Source: Symsagittifera roscoffensis
Lineage: Eukaryota > Xenacoelomorpha > Acoela > Convolutidae
Assembly: GCF_963678635.1 (NCBI RefSeq)
Contig: NC_087070.1
Span: forward strand, 40,305,831-40,369,830
DNA length: 64,000 nucleotides
Direction of reading: 5' to 3'
A model generated the notes under the pieces. That model was not told the DNA's origin and did no database searches. It worked only from the letters and a program-made list of their open reading frames with translations. The translations under genes were made by a program, and so were the position numbers. Of this stretch, positions 51,239-59,914 are shown one piece after another (the stretch's first letter is position 1; every line of letters begins with the position of its first letter).

Positions 51239-51660
51239 ACCATCACTTGCGGCAAGTGCTTGTCCCAGTCATCCATATAGCGTGAGCAGTAGACTCTCAA
51301 CATGGATACCAGTGTGCGATTCTGCCTCTCGACTAGGCCATTCGTTTGCGGGTGATAAGTGGTCGAGTGGGCCTGCGCTACCTGCGACCTTTTCATTAAC
51401 TCTTTCGTGAGATCACCTACGAATGCTTTGCCATTGTCCGATTGGAACGTGATGGGGCAGCCATGCCTTGCTATCCACACGTTTATCAAATGATCGCACG
51501 TTTCTTCTGCCGATGCTGTCATGCAGGGTGCTGCCTCCGCATACTTCGTAAAATGGTCGATCATTACCAGCACCTGATTATAGCCCGTTGCTGTCATGCA
51601 GATTTTCTGATGATCAATTTGCACCACTTCGTTGAAACCTGACGATTCTATTGACTGTAG
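51202..51660 (-). CDS. pol: Pol: integrase catalytic core in shifted frame (element A)
   Basis: Open frame carrying VQIDHQK (first Asp), TFQSDNGKAF (second Asp) and NGLVERQNR (Glu), with 35 residues between the second Asp and the Glu: the complete D,D(35)E triad of retroelement integrases. It is one frame off from the gag-pol frame before it and from the frame after it, so two opposite indels, near 51660 (CCCACCTAC) and near 51240 (GTGCTTAC), enclose it. The protein is otherwise intact, which argues that the breaks are very recent or are sequence errors. Confidence 0.85.
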   Translation of the reverse strand, partial: LQSIESSGFNEVVQIDHQKICMTATGYNQVLVMIDHFTKYAEAAPCMTASAEETCDHLINVWIARHGCPITFQSDNGKAFVGDLTKELMKRSQVAQAHSTTYHPQTNGLVERQNRTLVSMLRVYCSRYMDDWDKHLPQVMVLTTARSIPLRE

Positions 51661-54600
51661 GTGGGAACCTTAGTTTCCTGGGATCCTTTGCCTGTTGACA
51701 AGACAGGCATGCGGCTATCCATTTCTCACAAGCCTTCTTCAATCCCGGCCATTCGAATCGTTTTTGTATCCTGTTATACACTTTGTCCACGCCTTGATGG
51801 CCCATCTGATCATGTGAGCGAAAGAGCAATTCGGTCTGGTACAACTGCGGTAACACTATTGAATTGTATTTATAGAGGACCTTGTCCTCCTGTTTTCGCT
51901 TGCAGGCAACGATTCCGTCCTTATTCAGGTACAACAAGTCGTTTCGCTTCAGGTAGAATTGCTTCAGGATTTTGTAGCTGTCTTCTTCCAAGTCTCCCTT
52001 GTCAGGTGCTCCATTCTCAATCCATCTCTTCAGACTGCTCGTCATTCTATCATTTCGTTGAGCCCTTAGGAGATCCGACAGCCTGTACCTGGCTTTCAAA
52101 TACGTCTTCACCACGTTCATCTGCCCACTCATTATCTCCGGAGCATGAGCATCGTCCATCAACTTGACACACCATATCTTTTTCAAAGGCGTCGCTTCTT
52201 GCACAGATGGTTCCAGATTGGTACGGACGACCGTACCATGTGGCAGCAATCTGGTTGGGCGTTTTGAAACTGCTATCAGCTCGAGCTCGTCTGCGGCATT
52301 ATCTACCACAGTGCCCTCTTCATCTGAGGTGTATCTGTCCCTGTCTGGATCCTGATGTGTTTCTCGGTCTAGCCCACGTTGCTTCCAGTCTACCAATAAG
52401 GAGTGGATTGCGATCTCTGACACATCGGAATTGGAAGTTGTTTCAGACGTGTTGTCCCAGGACTGGGGTCTCGAGTCACCACTTGAAACGACTGATTCCT
52501 CAACATCATATTCCAAGTTGTCTGAGATGTTTCTTGACTCCCCGGACAAAACTCTGTCCATCGGTCGCTTTAAACCCGACTCCCCGGACAAAATTCTGCC
52601 CCTAGGTGGTCTAGTCAACCTCTCCCCGGACAAGTCGTCCTGCACGGGCTCAAAGGTGTCTGACTCATCAGAGGAGATGTCCTTGACTGGCTCGAAGGTG
52701 TCAGACTCCCCGGACATTGTCTCGTCCATGGACGAACAATCTGGGCTTGGCTCGTATTCCTCTTTTGCATCCGTGAAGTGCACTCTCCTCGTGAAGCTAG
52801 ATTTCGACCTGATCCTGACTTCCTCAGTAGCTTGGTTTTGATTCGATGTTCCATATTCAGTGAACGAAGTTCTCAACAATACTTCTTTCGGCATCGAGGT
52901 CACCAGCTGGTTGACGATCGACCTGCAATCCCGTTCAACGCCTCGGCTGCGAATGGACACTGGCCTCTTCTCTGTTCTCTCGGTGACAGTCAACCTCTGC
53001 ATGGTCTCCATCCATTCACGATCATGCCTATTCACTTCCCTATCCAACAAGTCACGGAGTTTTCCCATGACGTCCGGCGCCACGTTCACCGTCTTATTCA
53101 ATAAAGCGATGCTGTTTATACCCAGCCTGGTCAGTTCTTGCTGTACCAAGTTGGATCGGACTAGCAGGTCCAACGGAACGGGTTCGCCTCTGGCTAAAAG
53201 CTTTATCTCCGCGGCCGTCTCCACTGGAAGGTCAGGGTGTCCAGGTATAGGATGTCCTGATTTGTCTAACCACCTAGTAAGTGGCAGCTTATCGTAGGTT
53301 TCTTTGTCCAGAAAGGAAAACCCGTCTTTGATCTCTGATTGGTTAGCCTGCTTCTCCTCGAGGCGCTCATAAAATTCTGTCTTTTTACTGAGGCTATCTG
53401 CGTTCTGGTGCTTGTCACGGGTACGGTGCTCTATGATCATGTGGTATCCATCCAAGCGCACGATCCAACGACCAATGTAGCTTTGATCCATCGAATAGGT
53501 TTTCAGCCAGGCAAGGGCACGATTGTCCACACGTAACTTGAATGGAGCACTCCCCAGGTAGGCCCTGTATTTTTCCACGAACGTGATCACAGCGAACATC
53601 TCCGCTTTTGGTGCGCCGTACTTCATCTCAGTGTCACTCAGGACTTTACTTCCATAAGCTATCGGACGAAGAACCGTTCTCCCGTTCCACTCCTGCTCTT
53701 GGTGAAGTATGCCTGATATCGCAACCACTGATGCATCCGTGTCCAGCACGAACATTCCCTTCTCCGTTGGCATGCCGAGGACCGGTGCCTCGCAAAGTTC
53801 ACGTTTGATGTTTTCAAATGAGACTTGTGCCTCATCAGTCCAGGTGAACTTTTTGCCCTTGTTTCTCATCAATCTCTGCATGGGGTATATTTTGTCAGCA
53901 TACCCCTTGATGAACTCACGATAATAATTGGCGAATCCCAGAAAACTCATCAACTGTGTATCTGTTTTAGGTGCCTTCCAGGTCAACACCGCTTCAACCG
54001 CTTCGGGATCTGGTCTCACTCCATGTTTGTCAACCAGGCGGCCCAAATACTTTATGGAATCCCTGAGGATTTCACACTTAGAGGGTTTGCATTTCAGACC
54101 CGCCTGCTTCATGCAAGAAAACACCTCCTCCAACTTCTCTATGTGGTCTTCTAGGGTTGGTGTTGCAATCACAACATCATCGACATAACACATGACGAGA
54201 TTCCCGTATTTCTTAGTGACGCTCGTGAGTGCCTGAGCCATCAGTCGCTGGAATGTGGCCGTCGCGTTGCACAATCCGAATGGCATCCTCTTCCACTGGA
54301 ACAGTCCCAGCTCACACGCGAAACCTGTTTTCTCTCGATCTTGCTTTCTGAGTGGCACTTGCCAGAATGCTGAGCCCAAATCCAACGTCGTGAAGAACTT
54401 AGCGTCTCCCAGCTTGGATAGGCTCTCATCGATGCGGGGAATGGGGTATGCGTCTTTTATAGTCACTGTGTTCAGATAACGGAAATCACAACAAAACCTG
54501 AGTTGCCCCCCTTTCTTTTTCGCCATGACCACGCCACAGGCCCATGGGGACTTCGACGGCTCGATCATGTCGTACTCCATTAACATCTCGATTTCCTTCC

Positions 54601-57600
54601 TACACGCTTCTGACTTGTTTGGGGTCATTCTTCTCGCCCCTTCCCTATGAGGTACCGAGCCCTCTTCTATCTCAATCTCGTGCTCTACAAAATTGCAACA
54701 ACCTATATCGGCCTTATGCTTTGAAAAAACGTCTGCGTTCCGATCTAGCACCGCCCTGAGCGAATCTAGTTCCTTGTCAGATATTTTACCCTTCAGATGT
54801 TCTATCTCAGGTAGGACAGGCCTATTCGCTGCTAACTCTGCTTCCGTCGGCCTCTCAGGAAAGTTGGAACAACTAGACAGCCCATCATCTGTTTCCGACT
54901 TCATTGAAAACAATTTCCTAGAAGATTTCAATTCAATTACTCTTTTCATTATACATTCTTGGTTCGCATGTAATGGACATTTAGTTACGTCAAACTTCTT
55001 CAAGTTCTCCACACTCAGAAAGTCTGTGTTCAGAGGCAAAGCGTAGCCAAGTTTCTTTCCCCTCTGTATTGTCACTGTTGTTGCTTCTGTGTTCAATAAC
55101 ACACTCACACACAGTCCGCTCTGAGTGAGTGAGAAGCTTCTTCCTAAAATAGCCGAGCTTTTACTGTTTGGATTTGGTACCAGACACACCTGTCTGTCAT
55201 TGCTGAGTTCATTCAAGTTCCTCATCCTAAACGTTGCTATTACGGCTTGGTTCGGTTTTAATCTAACTTTTCGATCCAGAAAAATCGGCACCTTGGCCTG
55301 ATTAATTAAGATCTTATTAAGGGGTCTTTTCTCATACTTTCTTTCAGGATCCTTGATCCTAATCAATCCGTCATTGAGATCAATCGTGACGTCAAAGTTG
55401 CGAACGAAATCCCCTCCTAGGATGAACTGGTCGGATTCATCCAAATTCTCTACTACTAGGAAGCTCATCCAAAGATGTCTTCCTCCAAGCTGCAGTGAGA
55501 TGATCGGGGTTCGTCCGGCGACATAGATCGCTCCCTGATTGGCAGCTGCCAACCTGATGTTTGTCGGTATGAGATCCGATCTTTCGAAACCCATGTCGGT
55601 CCAAGTTTTGACTGGCATGACACTAACCACTGCTCCCGTGTCTAGCAGCCCCTTTACTGAAAGTTGTCTGCCTTGCACGTCCAGAACGTGTGCGGCCAGA
55701 TCGGCCTCGCAACCAATATGCACCGCATCTTGTTCGAGCATCGCGTTGTGTCCGATTCGTCTGACCTTCAGCTCCTCTTGACCAATGTATATCCGGCCAA
55801 CCTGATCGTTCGCATCAGTTATGTGAGCTTTCGTGTAGATATTGATGCCATCCACGTTCATCAGAATCGGGTAAGGGCCATAGACATCGATATAATGTCC
55901 GTCCACTTTCATCAGCCTCGGACCTCCCGTTGTGAGCAGCGCTCGCACTGCCCTGGAGTCCAGTTTGGGATCCTTCTCCTTCAGGTAGTCGGCATAGATG
56001 TCCAGGTGGATTAGTGTAATCTCGGATGGTTCACTCAAGTTCTTGACCACCTGGTGCCCTGCGACTGAGATGATGGACATTATTTTGGTCCCCGCCTTCG
56101 TCATGCCGAAAGTCTTGCCAGATATAACGTTCAGTTTTAGTCCCTGTTTCTTGGGCTCCTCTTTGTCTTCTACTTTTGTCGCTTTACCGAGGACATTAAG
56201 ACTCTCCCGAAGATCTGTGCTTTCCAGCTCCGACCTTACCCATTGCTCCACTTCTTTCGTGGCAAGGTCCTGTTTGACATTCTGCAGCGCTGTCCTTGCC
56301 GCCAGGCCGTAATCCACCTTGAGTGGACTAGACGACTCTGCTTCGAGGTTCAAGGCTACCACCTCGTCAGGCCATGTCTTAACCTTTTTGGTCGCAAAGG
56401 TGCTCGGTGTCGTTTCCTTTCTCCGAGATTCAGCCTCGTTCATCAGACGTGCTCGACTGGCCTTGACACCCGAAAGCGCCTCTTCGTGGCGGGGATGTTT
56501 CGCGTCCGCTACTGCGTCCCAAAATTGAGTACAATCCGACTTGAAGTGTCCCTCCAAATTACAGAAGAAACACCTCGGACCATATTTCATGATGAGCCCC
56601 CTGACGTACTCCTCATGATCCTCGTCGGTCGCGTCGGCGTCCTCAAGAAAGTGGCCTATGGCCTTCATGTTCTGTTTGTATGCAGAACACGCAGAAACGT
56701 GATGGTCCATCGAACCACAATTCGCGCACGACCTCCTCTTGTCCATGTCATCGCGAGGTTTGTACCAACTGGAATTCGCACCAGTGTTTGTCCCGCTATA
56801 GTTGCCATAATTGCTGTAACGGTTTTGCGCCCTCGGTTTTATGAGTAAATACTCGCGTGACTTCATACGCAAGTCGTCGGGCGTGGGTACCTGGTCAAGC
56901 GACAGGGTGAAGTGAGTGGCCAACATCGTCATCAGCTCCTCACTCCTTACTCCATCCATAAACTTCGAAGCAATCGCCAAGTTTCGCTCGGATATTCTCT
57001 CATCCGGGTTGCTTCTCCTCCTGAGCAATTCAAGGTCGTCCAAGAATTTATCTATTGATTCTTCATCTCTCTGACGCCTCTTCTCGAACTTCACCATGGC
57101 CTGGTGCCCTTGTACTCCAGAGCCGAAACGATTCAGCAGGATGTCGAATATCTTGCGAGCGCTGTCTCTCTCATTGGCTCTTTTCGCCATTACACAATTT
57201 AATGCAGTACCCTCCAGGTTGCTCGTCAGCGCGCTGCACTCTTGTTTCTTGGAGAGATTCTCTTCCTCAAAGTGTAACTTCATCACCTCTATCCAAGTAT
57301 CAATGCAGCCGTCTGACTCGTCTTTATATGACTTCGGCTTTTTCAGTGTTCTTCTTGACCTCTCTCCTCTCTCGGTTGACTTCGAGAGCTTGGTGATGAA
57401 TGTTTCAAGAGATCTGTTCAGAGGCTCAAACATCGAGGCATACATCGTTGTGTCTTGCGAGACTGTAGTCAGATCTGGTACTGAACTGACTTGTGGCACG
57501 GTTGGCAATCTTGTCTCCGGGGTGGCATCTGCCTCCGGCGGTACTGGATTCGTCCAGCCAGGCCTCTGCGGGGCTGCCCTTGGCCGCTCCTTGTTTCTAT

Positions 57601-58948
57601 GTTCGTAGTTCGTTCTCGAGCCCTGCTGGGCTCTGGCACTGTTGCCCGTACCATCTCCAACATTCGCATGGCTTGAGCGCTCCCTTGAGTTGGAATGCTC
57701 CTGCCAACTACTCCCATTCAGGATCGCGTCAAGCTTCCGCATCATCAAGTCAGATTTGGCGTCTAACCTCTTCTCCAGGCCAGTCATCGTTTGGGCGTAG
57801 GTATTATCATGATCATTCAATAATCGCTCGATCTGTCTTGTCATCCTTGCCTCTCTTTCCTCTGACTCTTTGTTTGCCTGTGCCAGGCTCTCAGCCAGGC
57901 ATTGATCGGTGTTATGAATCAATTGAGCCTGATCAAACCTCGCCTGCGACTTCACGTGCGTTAGCTCGTCTCTCAGATTCTCTTGACCCTTGTGAGCTCT
58001 CTCATCCACCTGATCTATTCTTTTAGTCATGTCCCGTCTCAGTTCATCCAGACCATTCATTACGCCAGCGAACATGTCACTTATGTCGCCAGTGGCCCCA
58101 AATGACGGGGTTAGTCCCAGCGAAGAAGAGGTCAACGGCGGCTGCAGCCTGGTGCTTGATGACGCACCGCCTCTTAGCTTGCTCATCGACGTCATTAATC
58201 TGTCGAAGGTTGACGACGCTCCCATCGTTATCCCATCTGACATGGGCCTGGTCGGCGAGGTTGATGACGCCTTCCTGCTCATATCATTCCTTGGGCACGG
58301 TGTGAAGTTCACATCCGGATGGGTTATCTCCGGGTAGTCATCACTGGAAGTCAAACCTACAGTTGGTAGTAACGCCATGCGTTCGTCGTACAAGGACTTC
58401 CAACTCTTCTTGGCCTTCGAGAACGTCTGCTCTTCACCCGGACTCATACTCGACATCATCGCGTTGTTACTCTGTTTGGCCAAGGATGAGTGTGCACTTG
58501 TCAGATGTGAAGGTTCCTTTCTCCATTTATAGCTCTTAGTCTCTGATTTGGACATTCCCCTGTACAACACTTCCTCCCGAGGTTTGACCTCGGGACGCTC
58601 CGAGGTCTCCTCTGTCCTCTCGGCTTCCTCCCGTTCGAGGACCTCGTCTGGCTCAAAGTCGGGTCGAATGAGCGTTCGCTCCCCTTCGTCAAAGGGATCC
58701 ACAAGCGTTTCGCTCGCAGGCTCGGCCTCGGCGCTCCGCCTTTGATTGCCATCGAGGTTTTTCTCGCTCCTTAGTCTCATTTCGCTCACTGAAAGATCAG
58801 GTTGACCCTTAGTCGATTCGTCTTCAGCAAACGCGTCGGAAGCGCTGCTAAACGAGGTTTGGCTACGCCTAGTTCTAAACTTCCGCGTGCTTCCCTTGCT
58901 TAGCCTGGGAATTTTAGTAGTCGATCCTAGCGAGTCCCTGCGCTGCAT
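51614..58948 (-). CDS. gag-pol: Gag-Pol polyprotein, Ty3/gypsy type (element A)
   Basis: About 2440 codons from the first ATG (58948, A at -3); the frame is open 20 codons further. Residues counted from that upstream opening: charged, disordered and coiled-coil region 1-550; capsid-like ~560-735 (CIDTWIEVMKLHFEEENL, ATHFTLSLDQVPTPDDLR); two CCHC knuckles ~760 (CANCGSMDHHVSAC) and ~812 (CFFCNLEGHFKSDC); protease ~1123 (LLDTGAVVS); reverse transcriptase with CYVDDVVI ~1607; RNase H ~1753 (VLDTDASVV) with QNADSLS; a ~370-residue insert with SGES repeats; integrase HHCC ~2393-2437 (HDQMGHQG, CLSCQQAK). The catalytic core follows in a shifted frame. The insert between RNase H and integrase is longer than usual. 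It encodes repeats whose DNA copies the polypurine tract. Confidence 0.95.
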   Translation of the reverse strand: MQRRDSLGSTTKIPRLSKGSTRKFRTRRSQTSFSSASDAFAEDESTKGQPDLSVSEMRLRSEKNLDGNQRRSAEAEPASETLVDPFDEGERTLIRPDFEPDEVLEREEAERTEETSERPEVKPREEVLYRGMSKSETKSYKWRKEPSHLTSAHSSLAKQSNNAMMSSMSPGEEQTFSKAKKSWKSLYDERMALLPTVGLTSSDDYPEITHPDVNFTPCPRNDMSRKASSTSPTRPMSDGITMGASSTFDRLMTSMSKLRGGASSSTRLQPPLTSSSLGLTPSFGATGDISDMFAGVMNGLDELRRDMTKRIDQVDERAHKGQENLRDELTHVKSQARFDQAQLIHNTDQCLAESLAQANKESEEREARMTRQIERLLNDHDNTYAQTMTGLEKRLDAKSDLMMRKLDAILNGSSWQEHSNSRERSSHANVGDGTGNSARAQQGSRTNYEHRNKERPRAAPQRPGWTNPVPPEADATPETRLPTVPQVSSVPDLTTVSQDTTMYASMFEPLNRSLETFITKLSKSTERGERSRRTLKKPKSYKDESDGCIDTWIEVMKLHFEEENLSKKQECSALTSNLEGTALNCVMAKRANERDSARKIFDILLNRFGSGVQGHQAMVKFEKRRQRDEESIDKFLDDLELLRRRSNPDERISERNLAIASKFMDGVRSEELMTMLATHFTLSLDQVPTPDDLRMKSREYLLIKPRAQNRYSNYGNYSGTNTGANSSWYKPRDDMDKRRSCANCGSMDHHVSACSAYKQNMKAIGHFLEDADATDEDHEEYVRGLIMKYGPRCFFCNLEGHFKSDCTQFWDAVADAKHPRHEEALSGVKASRARLMNEAESRRKETTPSTFATKKVKTWPDEVVALNLEAESSSPLKVDYGLAARTALQNVKQDLATKEVEQWVRSELESTDLRESLNVLGKATKVEDKEEPKKQGLKLNVISGKTFGMTKAGTKIMSIISVAGHQVVKNLSEPSEITLIHLDIYADYLKEKDPKLDSRAVRALLTTGGPRLMKVDGHYIDVYGPYPILMNVDGINIYTKAHITDANDQVGRIYIGQEELKVRRIGHNAMLEQDAVHIGCEADLAAHVLDVQGRQLSVKGLLDTGAVVSVMPVKTWTDMGFERSDLIPTNIRLAAANQGAIYVAGRTPIISLQLGGRHLWMSFLVVENLDESDQFILGGDFVRNFDVTIDLNDGLIRIKDPERKYEKRPLNKILINQAKVPIFLDRKVRLKPNQAVIATFRMRNLNELSNDRQVCLVPNPNSKSSAILGRSFSLTQSGLCVSVLLNTEATTVTIQRGKKLGYALPLNTDFLSVENLKKFDVTKCPLHANQECIMKRVIELKSSRKLFSMKSETDDGLSSCSNFPERPTEAELAANRPVLPEIEHLKGKISDKELDSLRAVLDRNADVFSKHKADIGCCNFVEHEIEIEEGSVPHREGARRMTPNKSEACRKEIEMLMEYDMIEPSKSPWACGVVMAKKKGGQLRFCCDFRYLNTVTIKDAYPIPRIDESLSKLGDAKFFTTLDLGSAFWQVPLRKQDREKTGFACELGLFQWKRMPFGLCNATATFQRLMAQALTSVTKKYGNLVMCYVDDVVIATPTLEDHIEKLEEVFSCMKQAGLKCKPSKCEILRDSIKYLGRLVDKHGVRPDPEAVEAVLTWKAPKTDTQLMSFLGFANYYREFIKGYADKIYPMQRLMRNKGKKFTWTDEAQVSFENIKRELCEAPVLGMPTEKGMFVLDTDASVVAISGILHQEQEWNGRTVLRPIAYGSKVLSDTEMKYGAPKAEMFAVITFVEKYRAYLGSAPFKLRVDNRALAWLKTYSMDQSYIGRWIVRLDGYHMIIEHRTRDKHQNADSLSKKTEFYERLEEKQANQSEIKDGFSFLDKETYDKLPLTRWLDKSGHPIPGHPDLPVETAAEIKLLARGEPVPLDLLVRSNLVQQELTRLGINSIALLNKTVNVAPDVMGKLRDLLDREVNRHDREWMETMQRLTVTERTEKRPVSIRSRGVERDCRSIVNQLVTSMPKEVLLRTSFTEYGTSNQNQATEEVRIRSKSSFTRRVHFTDAKEEYEPSPDCSSMDETMSGESDTFEPVKDISSDESDTFEPVQDDLSGERLTRPPRGRILSGESGLKRPMDRVLSGESRNISDNLEYDVEESVVSSGDSRPQSWDNTSETTSNSDVSEIAIHSLLVDWKQRGLDRETHQDPDRDRYTSDEEGTVVDNAADELELIAVSKRPTRLLPHGTVVRTNLEPSVQEATPLKKIWCVKLMDDAHAPEIMSGQMNVVKTYLKARYRLSDLLRAQRNDRMTSSLKRWIENGAPDKGDLEEDSYKILKQFYLKRNDLLYLNKDGIVACKRKQEDKVLYKYNSIVLPQLYQTELLFRSHDQMGHQGVDKVYNRIQKRFEWPGLKKACEKWIAACLSCQQAKDPRKLRFPPTVNRIVRFQRSGAN
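52535..52722 (-). repeat. Polypurine-tract-like repeats inside pol (SGES repeats)
   Basis: (GA)CTCCCCGGACA occurs at 52535, 52578, 52622 and 52704 on the plus strand, matching the sequence at the element A 3' LTR boundary (39617) and the element B boundary (63873). In element sense each encodes LSGES- or MSGES-type repeats. Confidence 0.75.
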
Positions 58949-59008
58949 AGTTTTTATCAAAATGAAAGTATTCGTAATTTGATGGCAATGCAAACGTACC
59001 ACAAACAA

Positions 59009-59290
59009 GATTTAGTTAAATCACTTAACGCTGCCTACTCGATTCCGTCAGTATCAAAATGTCTCTTAGATCTCTCACGACTAAATTAGTGACTCAGCTA
59101 AGGTTACACACAGGGTCTACCCAGTATTGATATAATGCTAACTCAACCCGGTTGTATAGTATAACAGTATCACTAAGTTTCCACAAGATATAATCGACAC
59201 ACAAAACACAATCGATAATCAGATAAGAATATCCTACAGGTGACAGCGACCTTTTGTCAGTATCAATTTATCGCCACACAATTTATCAAG
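59009..59290 (-). other. Element A leader, gag-proximal part
   Basis: AT-rich leader sequence with many in-frame stops. It contains ATATAATGCTAAC and ATAGTATAACAGTATC. No gene. Confidence 0.4.
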
Positions 59291-59389
59291 TCACTGCTTT
59301 GTTAAAATTAAACAATCTTCGATAAAAAGCAGTGATGATTCAGAAATAGATAAATAAAACTTAGTCTTAAAGAAAAAGACTTCCCCCAA

Positions 59390-59735
59390 TCGGAACGATC
59401 CGAAAGAACGAAGCCCAGGACACAGTCTTCTCAAGTGGGTGTGTATTTGCCTAATACACCCACCGAGGTCTTCTTTTGGGTGTCCTGCGATTGCCCGAGC
59501 TGTCCTACTAAGTAGCTCAAGGCAACCTCTTGGTCGAAAATTCGTCAAATCTATGAAAAAGTTCTCCCACACTCGGACTGCTCCAAGTGCACGAGAGTAG
59601 GGAACAATTCTTCTTCTCAAGTGGGTGTGTATTTGCTTAATACACCCACCGAGGTCTTCCTTTATTTGTTCCCGGATTGCCCGAACTTTCCTATTAAGTA
59701 GCTCAAGGCAACCACTCAACCAAAATCACAATCAA
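59390..59735 (-). repeat. Duplicated ~186 bp leader segment with hairpin
   Basis: Two diverged tandem copies, each containing TCTTCTCAAGTGGGTGTGTATTTG(C)(C/T)TAATACACCC, which folds as a stem (GGGTGT..ATT / AATACACCC), then GAGGTCTTC and AAGTAGCTCAAGGCAACC. A 142-codon frame without ATG (59291-59719, minus) spans both copies with repeated GCLELL and EDLGGCI. I cannot tell whether RNA structure or protein is conserved. Confidence 0.55.
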
Positions 59736-59914
59736 AAAAAATCTTGTTCGGGTACTTCTAATACACCCAATATAGAATCCAAAGTTGATCACGAATTTCC
59801 GGGCAGAATGGGTTCATATGACCCTGATAAGCACGCCTAATATCCTAATATGATCCTAATTAACTGGATATTTTCCGTTTCCCAAATTGCCACAGAAGGT
59901 TTACTCAAGTCTCT

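Noticed and set aside
51230..51670. Programmed frameshifting at the integrase breaks
   Set aside because: No slippery heptamer or obvious downstream structure at CCCACCTAC or GTGCTTAC, and the two shifts cancel; indels or sequence errors are simpler.
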